Notes: generated by a model not told the origin, from the letters alone. Shown: positions 35,728 to 47,681, counted from the first letter of the stretch. The stretch is 64,000 bases of DNA from Nocardia sp. NBC_01503 (GCF_036327755.1 NZ_CP109596.1:2356001-2420000); one strand, 5' to 3'. Translations and numbers: made by a program.

Positions 35728-36810
35728 TCAGCCGATGTTCGCGGACAAATCCGGTACGAGACGGTTCATCTCACTCTCCCAGTTCTTCCAGTTGTGTACG
35801 CCGACCGCCGGGAAGTCGTACACCACGTTCTTACCGCCCAGGCTGTTGAAGCGAGCCTGAAAAGACTTGGTGCCCACCAGCGCGATGGCCTCGATACCCA
35901 TGCCCTGAATGGTCGAGGCGTTGATGGCATCGGCCGAGGAGGGCAGGCCGCTGCCCGCGGAGATGAAGAGCCTGGTGTTGTTGGCCTTCAACTTCGGCGC
36001 GAAGGTGTACGGATCGAGGTGCTGCCATTTGGCGTCCTTGGCCTTGGCCAGCGCGTCGACGTTGTAGCCGCCCGCGTCGAGCATGGCGACGCGCACGGCA
36101 TCGCGCATACCGGACATGGACAGGTTAAGCGCGCCGGACAGCGAAGCGGCATAGCAGAATTGGCTCGGATAGTAGGCGGCCAGCACCAGCGCGGAGCTGC
36201 CGCTCATGGAGAGGCCGACCACACCGTTGCGAGTCGAGCTGAAGCCCAGGCGATCTCGCAGTGCGGCGGGCAGGTTCTGGGACAGGAAGGTCTCCCACTT
36301 GTAGGTGGAGGTCTTACCCGGCCCGCCCGCGAGCGCCTGTGCCGCACCGGATCCCGTACCGGACAGGGTGCCCGCCGGAATACCGAGGAAGGTGCTCGGC
36401 GAGGTCCAGTCGGCGTAGAAGGAGGACATACCGCCGACCGGCATGACCACATTGATATTGGCCGCGGTCAGCGTGTGCGCGGCATTGGTCTCGATCTCCC
36501 AGCCGTTCAGATCGTCGCGGGCGCGCATACCGTCCAGGGCATAGACGACCCGGTTGGTATTTCCATCGGCGGCCCGGAACACCCGGGACTTGATGGGCCC
36601 CATACTCGAATCGACCCAGAAATCCATACCGGTCGGATCGAACGCGGCGCGCGCGATGGGCGTGCTCCCCGGTCCCGCTACCGATATCCCGAGCGGTAGC
36701 AGAGCGGCCGCGGCCAGACCCAGAGCGGACCGCCTGGTCCATACGCGCCCTGCGGATTCTCCGTCCCCTGCCGGATTCTCCTGTGCCCCACTCACAGTCA
36801 AGCCTCGCAT
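35728..36810 (-). CDS. Mycolyltransferase 8, antigen-85 type (group B, divergent)
   Basis: 360-residue secreted mycolyltransferase, first of the array after aftB. Start ATG 36810 with GGAGG 7 bases upstream. The signal region contains 'TRRSALGLAAAALLPLG', compatible with Tat export (twin Arg) although Sec is also possible. Triad Ser201 in 'GLSMSGSSAL', Glu307, His339 ('GVHNWKNW'). It differs from its neighbours at conserved places: 'GGMSSFYADW' where others have GGQ or GGE, and 'AKAKDAKWQHLDPYTFAP' where others have a Pro-Trp motif before 'DPFVFAP'. It has a medium Gly/Ser loop insertion (~144-166). Substrate preference may differ. Confidence 0.92.
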   Translation of the reverse strand: MRGLTVSGAQENPAGDGESAGRVWTRRSALGLAAAALLPLGISVAGPGSTPIARAAFDPTGMDFWVDSSMGPIKSRVFRAADGNTNRVVYALDGMRARDDLNGWEIETNAAHTLTAANINVVMPVGGMSSFYADWTSPSTFLGIPAGTLSGTGSGAAQALAGGPGKTSTYKWETFLSQNLPAALRDRLGFSSTRNGVVGLSMSGSSALVLAAYYPSQFCYAASLSGALNLSMSGMRDAVRVAMLDAGGYNVDALAKAKDAKWQHLDPYTFAPKLKANNTRLFISAGSGLPSSADAINASTIQGMGIEAIALVGTKSFQARFNSLGGKNVVYDFPAVGVHNWKNWESEMNRLVPDLSANIG

Positions 36811-36962
36811 CTTGTGCGGCCTCCATCAGTATTGCGACAACCGTTGCGACACATACGAAGATGGTTCGCTACGGGCGTACCCGTGGATGCTATCGCGGAA
36901 AGACCCACCGGGTGTTACCAAACCGAGATGCGATATCGGTTTGACGTCTCGAAACGGACACA

Positions 36963-36997
36963 ACGGCGGCGGCCCTGTGCTAAAGGGCCGCCGCCGT
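36963..36997 (-). terminator. Terminator hairpin after aftB
   Basis: A 14-bp perfect GC-rich stem (36963-36976 with 36984-36997) and 7-nt loop, about 58 bases beyond the aftB stop, marking the end of the glf-aftB operon. Confidence 0.8.
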
Positions 36998-37054
36998 GGG
37001 GCTCAGTGAATATACGCAGTGTGAATTTTGCCCGGGTACCACCCGGGCCTCGGA

Positions 37055-39115
37055 CTACTTCGGGTACGACGGGAACGGATCGACCAATCCGCACCGCTCG
37101 ATCTCGTACTTCGGCACCCGATCGATGCGGTACTTCGAGAAGCCCAGCGCCTGCACCAAATTGTGCCGCCACCGGTCGAAGGTCAGCGGCGACCGCGAGG
37201 AGGCCAGCAAGTCCTGGGTGGCCGGACAGCTCAGCGCGACTCGCGCCTGCGCCACCCACTTGTCATCCATGAACCAGGGCAGCCACGGCTTCTGATCCAC
37301 CATGCCCGCGTCCACCACGACCCAGTCCGGGTAGAGGTTCTTGTCATGTCCGATGCGACCATCGGTGAGCCGTTCGGTATGCGCCGCAAGCGGATACGCC
37401 AGCCCCATCTGATCGATGACGCGCACATCCAGCGGTACGTTCATGCTGGTCATACCGAGATTCAGGAAGAACACGGTATGTCCGGCGCCCTCGGCCGGGA
37501 TGGGCTGCGGCGGCGGTGCGACGTACCAGAACATGAAGGACGGCGAATTCAACAGCAGTCCACCATTGGGGGTGTCGCGGATATCTCGGACCATGGCGCG
37601 CATGCGCGGATAGTCCAGATAATCCTCGGCGCGGATCGGATGATCGTGACCGGTATTGAGGACGTAGTAGATCCGCTCGTCCACGATGCCGGTGGAGCTG
37701 ATCTTGGTTCCGGTGGTGATGGCGGTGGTGTTCGCCGCGAACAGCGCCCAGCCCGCCGTACCGAGGAAACCGGCCAGCACCACCGCGAAGGCCCAATCCG
37801 AGGCGCGCATACCGCGTTTGCGCACCCCGTCCGCACCGCCGAACAGCGTCTGCGGCACCCGGATCGGCAGCACCGCCACCGGCAGGATGAGGCAGAACAG
37901 CTGCGGCAGCAGCATGCGGCCGTGCATGAAGTCGCCGCCGACGCGGATCTCGTAGACGGTCAGCAGCAGACCACTGCCGACCATGAGCGCGACCACCGCG
38001 GCGGGCGTGTGCAGCCACACGCTGACGCGGTGAATCCGATTGCGCCAGCTCTTGTCCGGTGCCGCGGCGGGCTCATCGCCCTCGGCGGACTGATTCGCGG
38101 AGGTGAGATACCGGCCGAAAACACGCCCGGATGACGAGGGGGTCGTCCACCACGCGATGACCGCGGCGACGGCCAGCAGCACCAGCGGGATCAGCAGCCA
38201 GTACGGGCCCACGAAATTCCACAGGTAAACGAAGCCCTGCTTCCACTTCGCACCGCCCGCATCCTTGGACACGGCCGTATTCGGATAGGGCAGACCGTAA
38301 TAGCCCATCCGCCAGACCTGGTACGCGACCGGCACCAGACCCGCCACCGCGACGATGACCGCGCGGAAGACGATCGGCCGCAGCCGGGTCTCGGGCAGCG
38401 GCGCGCAGAAGATCATGAGCAGTGCCAGCGCGCCGACCAGGGTCATCTCGGGTCGGATGAGCGGCGCCAGCCCGGCGAAGAACACCAGGCCGAAAAAGCT
38501 TGTCAGCCGGACCCGTTCGGCCTGGCTCCAGCGAATCAGCAACCACCACAGCACCGCCAGCCAGGCGATCACCAGGCTGGACTCCAGGCCGGAGGTGGCG
38601 TAGTCGCGGGCCGGGGGCACCGCGATATAGACCAGCGCGCCCGCCGGAACCAGGAAGGCGGCCTTGGTGCCGCCCCACAGCCGGGCCGAGCCGAGCATGG
38701 CGAAGACGATCGCGAGCACCGACAGCGTGAGCGCGATGCCGAGCACCACGTACTCCAGCCGCAGCTCGGTCAGCCAGCTGAAGAACCAGACCAGGTAGGT
38801 CCAGGCGGTACTGGTATTGGTTTCGACGCGTTCACCCGCATTGAAGACCGGGCCGTTGCCCGCCATCAGGTTTCGCACCGTGCGCAGCACGATCAGACCG
38901 TCGTCGGCGATCCAGCGCCGCTGCCAGCCACCGGCCGCGAAGAGGGTCGCGGTCAGCACGATCCCACCGACGAAGACAGTGCGGGATAGTCGCGAGAAAC
39001 GGCGTCCGGACGAATCCGCACGCCGATGGCCGCGCCCGAGCGGCAATTGTGCCGTCGGCGCGCCTCCCTCTCGCTCTTCTCCCTCTACCACGTCAGGTGA
39101 GATAGACAGCGACAC
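37055..39115 (-). CDS. aftB: AftB, terminal beta-(1,2)-arabinofuranosyltransferase
   Basis: 686-residue GT-C membrane enzyme that caps arabinan with beta-1,2-linked arabinofuranose using decaprenyl-phosphoryl arabinose; these ends receive mycolates. A basic N terminus is followed by ~9-10 membrane segments (to ~residue 470) and a C-terminal external domain. The catalytic acidic pair is Asp71-Asp72 in 'RRWIADDGLIVLRTVRNL' just after the first helix, matching the family. The start is GTG 39115 with GGAG 8 bases upstream, overlapping the ubiA 3' end by 23 bp. Last gene of the glf operon; corresponds to Rv3805c by synteny and motif. Confidence 0.93.
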   Translation of the reverse strand: MSLSISPDVVEGEEREGGAPTAQLPLGRGHRRADSSGRRFSRLSRTVFVGGIVLTATLFAAGGWQRRWIADDGLIVLRTVRNLMAGNGPVFNAGERVETNTSTAWTYLVWFFSWLTELRLEYVVLGIALTLSVLAIVFAMLGSARLWGGTKAAFLVPAGALVYIAVPPARDYATSGLESSLVIAWLAVLWWLLIRWSQAERVRLTSFFGLVFFAGLAPLIRPEMTLVGALALLMIFCAPLPETRLRPIVFRAVIVAVAGLVPVAYQVWRMGYYGLPYPNTAVSKDAGGAKWKQGFVYLWNFVGPYWLLIPLVLLAVAAVIAWWTTPSSSGRVFGRYLTSANQSAEGDEPAAAPDKSWRNRIHRVSVWLHTPAAVVALMVGSGLLLTVYEIRVGGDFMHGRMLLPQLFCLILPVAVLPIRVPQTLFGGADGVRKRGMRASDWAFAVVLAGFLGTAGWALFAANTTAITTGTKISSTGIVDERIYYVLNTGHDHPIRAEDYLDYPRMRAMVRDIRDTPNGGLLLNSPSFMFWYVAPPPQPIPAEGAGHTVFFLNLGMTSMNVPLDVRVIDQMGLAYPLAAHTERLTDGRIGHDKNLYPDWVVVDAGMVDQKPWLPWFMDDKWVAQARVALSCPATQDLLASSRSPLTFDRWRHNLVQALGFSKYRIDRVPKYEIERCGLVDPFPSYPK

Positions 39116-40073
39116 CTACCGCTCCGATCCAGGCGATTGCGAGGAACTGGAGGACCCGGTCCCCCAGGGCGATCTCTTCAGGTTCACCGGCTTCGCCGCC
39201 GTCGACATCCACCGCGTAGCGCAGGACCGCGATGACGAACGGGATCATGGAGATCGCGAACCAATCGGTGTCCTTGACCCGGCCCTGTTCGAACGCCCAC
39301 AGCCCGTAGAACACGACCACCGCGGTGGCCGAGACGGTCCAGACGAAGCGCAGGTAGGTGGCGGTGTAGTACTGCAACGACTTGCGAATCTTGGCGCCGG
39401 TGTCGAGCGCGATCTTCAACTCCGCGTAGCGCTTTCCGGCCGCCATGAACAGCGAACCGAAGGCCATGATGAGCAGGAACCACTGGGAGAGCTTGATATC
39501 CGCGGCGGCACCACCGGCGATCGCGCGCAGCAGGAAGCCGGAGGAGACGATGCAGATATCGAGGACGGCCTGGTGCTTGAGGCCGAAGCAGTAGGCGAGC
39601 TGGATGCCGATGTACACGGCCATCACGACCGCCAGATGCCAGGACGCGAGGAACGATCCCGCGATGGCGCCGACCAGCAGCACGGCCGAGAGCCCGTAGG
39701 CCAGGTTCACCGGCACCACACCGGCGGCGATGGGCCGGTAGCGCTTGGTCGGGTGGGCCCGGTCGGCCTCCACGTCCAGTGCGTCGTTGACCAGGTAGAT
39801 GCCCGAGGCCGCCATGCAGAAGACCACGAACGCGATGGCGACATGGCCGAGCACGGCCGCGTCGGTGAGCACCAGGTCACCGGCGTCGGTCTTACCCGCG
39901 GCCAGTGGCGCGGCGAGCACCAGCACGTTCTTGACCCACTGCCGCGGGCGCATGGCCTTGACCAGACCCCCGGCCAGGGTCTTGGGCGGGCCCTTGACAA
40001 CTGCCTCGTCCAGCTCGGTGCTGGTCGGCTCTTCGCTCATGTCAACAAGGGCTCTTTCTTCCTGCGCGGTCAC
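39093..40073 (-). CDS. ubiA: UbiA, decaprenyl-phosphate phosphoribosyltransferase
   Basis: 326-residue UbiA-superfamily prenyltransferase that transfers phosphoribose from PRPP to decaprenyl phosphate, the first committed step to the arabinose donor. About nine membrane helices; first Asp-rich motif 'NDALDVEADRAHPTK' and second motif region 'GLKHQAVLDICIV'. The start is given as GTG 40073, which overlaps the phosphatase stop as GTGA; ATG 40040 ('MSEEPTST', 315 residues) is the alternative and has GGAAGAAAG about 13 bases upstream. Corresponds to Rv3806c. Acts with the next gene's phosphatase. Confidence 0.93.
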   Translation of the reverse strand: MTAQEERALVDMSEEPTSTELDEAVVKGPPKTLAGGLVKAMRPRQWVKNVLVLAAPLAAGKTDAGDLVLTDAAVLGHVAIAFVVFCMAASGIYLVNDALDVEADRAHPTKRYRPIAAGVVPVNLAYGLSAVLLVGAIAGSFLASWHLAVVMAVYIGIQLAYCFGLKHQAVLDICIVSSGFLLRAIAGGAAADIKLSQWFLLIMAFGSLFMAAGKRYAELKIALDTGAKIRKSLQYYTATYLRFVWTVSATAVVVFYGLWAFEQGRVKDTDWFAISMIPFVIAVLRYAVDVDGGEAGEPEEIALGDRVLQFLAIAWIGAVGVAVYLT

Positions 40074-40641
40074 TTCGCGAGTCTCTTTTCGGCGGCAAGC
40101 ACAACAGCGGCTGATGCGGCGCCCAGCGCGGAACCGGCGAGCACGTCGGATGGGTAATGCACCCCGAGGACGACCCGGGACAGCAGCATCGGCGGGACGA
40201 GCACCGCGGGCAAGGGTAACCCGGTGAGCCTGCCGAGCAACACAGCCGCTGCCGTGGTCGAGGTCGCGTGCGAGGACGGGAAGCTCAGCTTGCTCGGCGT
40301 CGACACGTTGACCTGCACCGATGGATCGTTCGGGCGCGGACGGCGAACGATCCGCTTGATCACCACCGAGGCGGCGTGCGCACCGAACGCGCCGACCGCG
40401 ACCCCGGCCCACTGGCGGCGGCGCGGTTTGTCGGCGAGCGCGCCGACCGCCGCGATACCGATCCAACCGAGCGAATGCTCACCGAAGTGCGACATTCCGC
40501 GCGCGGCCTTGACGACCGCCGGGCGCTGTCCGATGGTGCCCTGCACCAGGTTCAGGACCTTGACCTCGGGCGGCGCGGCCGGGGCCGGGGCCTCCGGAAC
40601 CACGTGCAACCCGCGGTCCGGCTCGGCGGCCTGGCTCGCTG

Positions 40642-40645
<4 letters not shown>
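40070..40645 (-). CDS. PAP2-family phosphatase, probable decaprenylphosphoryl-5-phosphoribose phosphatase
   Basis: 191-residue PAP2 (type 2 phosphatidic acid phosphatase) membrane enzyme, expected to remove the 5-phosphate from decaprenylphosphoryl-phosphoribose made by UbiA. The three-part catalytic signature is complete: 'KRIVRRPRPN', 'PSSHAT' and 'SRVVLGVHYPSD'. The start is ATG 40645, overlapping the glfT2 stop by 4 bp (ATGA); upstream in-frame codons fall inside glfT2. Corresponds to Rv3807c by position. Phosphatase function in the pathway is proposed for the family rather than provable from sequence. Confidence 0.88.
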
Positions 40646-43978
<3,333 letters not shown>

Positions 43979-44034
43979 TTGTAGCCGTGCCACCAGTACG
44001 CGGCCGTGCCCCCTCGCTCGACCGGAAGACCTTG

Positions 44035-45261
44035 ATGACCATGCGGTTCCCCCGTCTCGCCCCACTCGTGGGCGCACTCACCCTCTCGGCGCTACTGAGT
44101 ACGGCCGCCCTGATTCCGGCTGCTGCCCCGGCCCGAGCCGATAGCGAGACGCTGGCCTCGATGCCGGTGGCCGAATCGGTCGGTCTCTGTGGCAACGGCG
44201 CGGCAAGCTTCGACGATATTGTCACCAATTCGGCCAGCGCCATTCGGACCGCTGTTCCGGCAGGTCAGCTGGCCGCCTTCGATCAGCAGGTGAACGACTT
44301 CCGGCAGAGCGTCGCCGCGGTGCACGTACACCGCCGCGGCCTGCCCACCAGCCCGGTCGGGACGGGCGACCGCCTCGAATTCCTGGACGATCCGATCGTG
44401 TCGTACCTGGTGAACAGCCTGGACGCGATTCGTACGGGCGGTATCGACAAGACCGTGTCGCTGTCCCAGATCACCGTCGCCGATGTGGTCGAGGTGTTCA
44501 TCCTCGGCACCCGCATCGTGAAGATTCCGGCGCAGCTGGCCGCGAGCCTGGTGCCGACCGCGGGCTTCATTCTCAAGCCGATCGTCGGCGCGCTGTTCAA
44601 TGGCGTGAAGTCCCTGGCCCGTGCGGTGCAGGCGGAGCTGACCCGGAACTGCAACGCGCCCAATGCCTACGAGAAGTTGCGGCTGGAGCTGCCGGACGAG
44701 CATGTGGCGGTACCGCAGCCGCTGATCGATCTGGCCGATCAGCTGGTCAAGGCCGATGGAACGTGCACGCCGCTGGCCGAACTCACGACCTCCGATCTGG
44801 TCGAGCGGTCGCGTGCCTTCCTCACCCAAACCGCCGGTCTTCCGGTGGATCCCGCCGCGGTGCAGGCCAATGCCGATGCGCTGCAAGGGTTCCTGCGGGA
44901 CAACCGGGTCGCGGACGTGGTCACCATGCGCCGGATCGAACAGCTCGGTCCGCTGGTGAACGCCATGGACTACGGGCCGCTGACCTTCCTGGCCAACCTC
45001 GGCTTCGATATCTACGAGGGCAAGGCGCTCAATACGGTCCCGCTCGCGGATGTGAAGGTGGAGAACGCTTTCGACCTGATCACGCTCACCCTGGACACCA
45101 CCAGCCTGCTCATCACCGTGGGCAGCACCATCGCCGGTTTCACCGGTGTGGCCTCCACCATCACCACCCCGCTGGGGATCGCGCAGACCCTGGCCTTCGC
45201 ACCCACCACCTACGGCATGCCGATCCTGCGCGGCGTCATGCAGTCCATGTGCGCAGCCTGA
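44035..45261 (+). CDS. Secreted or cell-surface protein of unknown function
   Basis: 408-residue exported protein. Start ATG 44035, with GGAAGA (44024-44029) 5 bases upstream; ATG 44041 is possible. Signal peptide ~1-34 ending 'APARADSE'. The mature part is mostly helical, with amphipathic stretches and two hydrophobic regions ('VVEVFILGTRIVKIPAQLAASLVPTAG' area, ~155-190, and 'TTSLLITVGSTIAGFTG', ~360-380). Four Cys residues could form disulfides ('VGLCGNG', 'TRNCNAP', 'DGTCTP', 'QSMCAA'). I recognise no domain. It occupies the place next to glf held by pirG/erp in M. tuberculosis but has no erp-type PGLTS repeats. Divergent from glf, with its own promoter. Confidence 0.8.
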   Translation: MTMRFPRLAPLVGALTLSALLSTAALIPAAAPARADSETLASMPVAESVGLCGNGAASFDDIVTNSASAIRTAVPAGQLAAFDQQVNDFRQSVAAVHVHRRGLPTSPVGTGDRLEFLDDPIVSYLVNSLDAIRTGGIDKTVSLSQITVADVVEVFILGTRIVKIPAQLAASLVPTAGFILKPIVGALFNGVKSLARAVQAELTRNCNAPNAYEKLRLELPDEHVAVPQPLIDLADQLVKADGTCTPLAELTTSDLVERSRAFLTQTAGLPVDPAAVQANADALQGFLRDNRVADVVTMRRIEQLGPLVNAMDYGPLTFLANLGFDIYEGKALNTVPLADVKVENAFDLITLTLDTTSLLITVGSTIAGFTGVASTITTPLGIAQTLAFAPTTYGMPILRGVMQSMCAA

Positions 45262-45262
45262 T

Positions 45263-45859
45263 TCAGGCGTAGGGGTAGGGCATATATCCGGGCACGGCGG
45301 GCGGCGGGTTCTTATCCGCCGCGAGCCATCGACCCGTTGGCGGCACCGCGGCGAGAACGAGGATCAGCCCTTCGATCGCGAATCCGACCAGATCGGAAAG
45401 GTCCGGATCGGTGACCATTCCAACCGCGGTGCCCACCATGCCCATCGTGGTGGAAAAGATCAGCAGCACACGCCCGGCCGTCTTGCGGGCGATCAGCAGT
45501 AGCGCGCTGACGAGCCACAGCACGCCCAGCACCATGAGGAAGACGCCCACGATGATCGCGGTTTTGGACGATTCCGCGAGCGATGAGCTGTAGTAGCCAT
45601 CCGTCGAGTTACTCGATACGAGGATGCTGCCGAAGGCGGTCTTCAACAGGCCGCCGAATCCGGCGAGCGCACCGACGACGAGCGCGATAACGGCCGCGCC
45701 GATAGCGGTTGATCCGCTGACGGGCGGGGTCGGATAACTACCTGAGTAACCGGGATAGCTCGGCTGTGGATATCCGAAACCCGGTTGGGGATAACCCTGT
45801 TGGGAATACCCGGGCTGCCCCTGCCCCGGATACTCCGGCTGACCGTACGGATACCTCAT
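45263..45859 (-). CDS. Tyr/Gly/Gln/Pro-rich tetraspan membrane protein
   Basis: 198-residue protein with a ~45-residue N-terminal low-complexity tail rich in Tyr, Gly, Gln and Pro (repeats like 'QPGYSQQGYPQPGFGYPQP') followed by four membrane segments (~50-72, ~97-118, ~120-142, ~150-170) and a short Pro/Tyr-rich C terminus. Such tails are common on actinobacterial membrane proteins and may mediate assembly. No function can be assigned. It is convergent with the secreted-protein gene, with one base between stops. Confidence 0.75.
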   Translation of the reverse strand: MRYPYGQPEYPGQGQPGYSQQGYPQPGFGYPQPSYPGYSGSYPTPPVSGSTAIGAAVIALVVGALAGFGGLLKTAFGSILVSSNSTDGYYSSSLAESSKTAIIVGVFLMVLGVLWLVSALLLIARKTAGRVLLIFSTTMGMVGTAVGMVTDPDLSDLVGFAIEGLILVLAAVPPTGRWLAADKNPPPAVPGYMPYPYA

Positions 45860-45948
45860 GGCGCCCTCCCCCGGCTGTGATTGGCGCGAACTTTACCGCG
45901 CGGCACCGACACCGGCGATGCCATATTCGGCTCCTGTGACCAGCACGG

Positions 45949-45988
45949 CGGCAACCCCTTCCGATGCTATGGCCGAAAGGGGTTGCCG
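45949..45988 (-). terminator. Hairpin after the MerR-family gene
   Basis: A 12-bp perfect stem (CGGCAACCCCTT at 45949-45960, complement at 45977-45988) with 16-nt loop, 10 bases beyond the stop of the gene ending at 45999. Confidence 0.6.
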
Positions 45989-45998
45989 CTTATCCGAA

Positions 45999-46763
45999 TC
46001 AGAGCCGCGCGCTGGCATAGGCCAGCATGGCGTCGCGCACGAACTCGGTGGTGCCCGCACCGTACCTGTCGTAGTTGGCCGCGAATCGCGGGTCCGCCAC
46101 GTACATTTCACCGAGATTGGTGAAGTACTCGGCATTCGGGCGCTTACCCTGCCAGCCGATGGTCACCCAGTCGTAGTGGCGCTGGACGATGGCCCGCACC
46201 TCATCGCTGTCGACCGCGAGTCCGGCGGCATGCGCCCGCCCGTAGTCGGCGGCGATATCCAGATGTGCCTGGACATGGGCTTTCTGCTCGTCCTCGGTCA
46301 TGGACCGCCACCAGCGATCTCCGCTCTCCCAGGCGTCCCTGCCCCACCTTTCGATCACCTCGTCCTTGTATTCGCTGTTGTCGAATCCGTCGAACACTTC
46401 GTCGGCCATGAGTGGCTCACCCGCTTCCGTTTTCCGCAATGTGGTGTGTACCGAGGCGATTTGGCGTTCGATCCGGCTCTGCTCCTGTCTCAGCAATTCC
46501 AGATGGGTGCGCAGGGCCGCGGCGGTGTCCTTTTCTCCCGCGAGTACCTCGGCAATGGCCGGTAGGCCGAGCCCGAGTTCACGCAGCAGCAGGATCCGTT
46601 GCAGCCGGATGAGGGATTGCTGGCCGTAATAGCGATATCCGTTGGATCCGATCCGGCTGGGCGTCAGCAATCCGAGGTCACCGTAGTGCCGCAGGGTGCG
46701 GCTGGTGGTCCCGGCGGCCTTGGCCAAATCCTGGATCGACCATTCGGTTCCCTGCACGTCCAC
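45999..46763 (-). CDS. TipA-like MerR-family transcriptional activator
   Basis: 254-residue regulator: an N-terminal winged helix-turn-helix of MerR type ('WSIQDLAKAAGTTSRTLRHYGD', with 'YRYYGQ'), a coiled dimerisation helix (~75-115), and a C-terminal TipAS-like globular domain (~125-250) with 'DEVFDGFDNSEYKDEVIERWG'-type sequence, which in TipA binds thiopeptides. The start is taken at GTG 46763; GTG 46757 or 46775 are possible, and the TTG at 46796 is unlikely because it abuts the operator. A MerR-type operator lies immediately upstream, so autoregulation is likely. The protease gene is divergent. Confidence 0.85.
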   Translation of the reverse strand: MDVQGTEWSIQDLAKAAGTTSRTLRHYGDLGLLTPSRIGSNGYRYYGQQSLIRLQRILLLRELGLGLPAIAEVLAGEKDTAAALRTHLELLRQEQSRIERQIASVHTTLRKTEAGEPLMADEVFDGFDNSEYKDEVIERWGRDAWESGDRWWRSMTEDEQKAHVQAHLDIAADYGRAHAAGLAVDSDEVRAIVQRHYDWVTIGWQGKRPNAEYFTNLGEMYVADPRFAANYDRYGAGTTEFVRDAMLAYASARL

Positions 46764-46792
46764 TCCCTTGTTCACCTCGATGAATTCAGCAT

Positions 46793-46818
46793 GCAAGTTG
46801 ACGTAGCGTCAAAGTCAA
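46793..46818 (-). promoter_or_regulatory. MerR-type operator/promoter of the TipA-like gene
   Basis: A perfect palindrome TTGACG-TAG-CGTCAA (46798-46812). On the minus strand it sits between a -35-like TTGACT and a -10-like CATGCT about 19 bp apart, the over-long spacer typical of MerR-family promoters, with the dyad inside the spacer. Confidence 0.65.
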
Positions 46819-46936
46819 GGTTAGTTCAGGAACAGACTTGCTTCAGTGATCCGGCGCGTGACACGATCGCCCCGCGCGTTGGCGGAGACCGGTATTCGTC
46901 GCGCCGCTCGATTCTTTTCCGGGGGATGAGGAACCA

Positions 46937-47668
46937 ATGTTCGTAACGGGCCGCGCCCGCATGCTGTCCTGGGCGGCCATTGCCGTCACCGCGCTGAGCA
47001 CCACCGTGCTGTTCTCCGGGACGGCCGACGCCGCGCCGCCGGTGACGCTCGGCGGGGGCTCGGGCATCTATGTCGAGCAGCTCGACGATCCGAACAGCAC
47101 CGCCGACTGCACCCTCACCTCGATCGGTTACGACCGGGACGGCAAGCTGGTCGGGATTACCGCCGGACACTGCGGTGAGGTCGGCGCGCGCATCGCCGCC
47201 GAGTACACCCGCAGCGGCGGCATCGGCGTGATCTCCGAGAAGAGTGCCGGAAATGACTGGGCCGTCATCGTTTTCGATCCCGCCCGGGTGAATCCGACCA
47301 AGCAGGTCGCGCAGTCGGTGATCAACAGCGTCGGCGCCCCGCCGGCGATCGGGGACATCGCCTGCAAGAACGGTCGCACCACCGGCTACACCTGCGGTCC
47401 GGTCTGGGAGACCACGCCGAACTGGTTCCGCAGTCAGGTCTGCGCCAATCACGGCGACTCCGGCGCACCGGTGCTGCTGGGTGATCGCCTGGTCGGAATG
47501 GTCGTCGCCGGAACCGATTTCGATGCCGGGCCGGTCTCGATCGAACTACCGGCGTGCAAGGGTGCGGGCGATCTGATCCACGAGCCGGAGCTGTCCACCA
47601 CCATCTCGATGGTGCTGGCCGATATCGATCGGCACGGCGGCGCGGGTGCGGGGTTCCGCCCCTTCTGA
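46937..47668 (+). CDS. Secreted trypsin/streptogrisin-fold serine protease
   Basis: 243-residue exported S1-family peptidase. Signal peptide ~1-32 ending 'GTADAAPP'. Catalytic triad visible: His in 'ITAGHC', Asp in 'NDWAVI' and Ser in 'NHGDSGAPV'. Paired Cys residues flank the His and Ser regions as in streptogrisins. The mature domain begins almost directly after the signal peptide, so there is little or no propeptide, unlike many streptogrisins. Start ATG 46937 with GAGGA a few bases upstream. It is divergent from the TipA-like regulator, with 173 bp between starts. Substrate unknown. Confidence 0.88.
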   Translation: MFVTGRARMLSWAAIAVTALSTTVLFSGTADAAPPVTLGGGSGIYVEQLDDPNSTADCTLTSIGYDRDGKLVGITAGHCGEVGARIAAEYTRSGGIGVISEKSAGNDWAVIVFDPARVNPTKQVAQSVINSVGAPPAIGDIACKNGRTTGYTCGPVWETTPNWFRSQVCANHGDSGAPVLLGDRLVGMVVAGTDFDAGPVSIELPACKGAGDLIHEPELSTTISMVLADIDRHGGAGAGFRPF

Positions 47669-47681
47669 TCCACCTCCGATA

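Noticed and set aside
30708..36810. MPT51/FbpD-type inactive paralogue among the array
   Set aside because: Every member keeps Ser, Glu and His, so none could be labelled as the non-catalytic FbpD type.
40074..40466. Upstream extension of the ubiA frame
   Set aside because: Arg-rich antisense-like sequence inside the PAP2 gene; the GTGA overlap gives a natural start.
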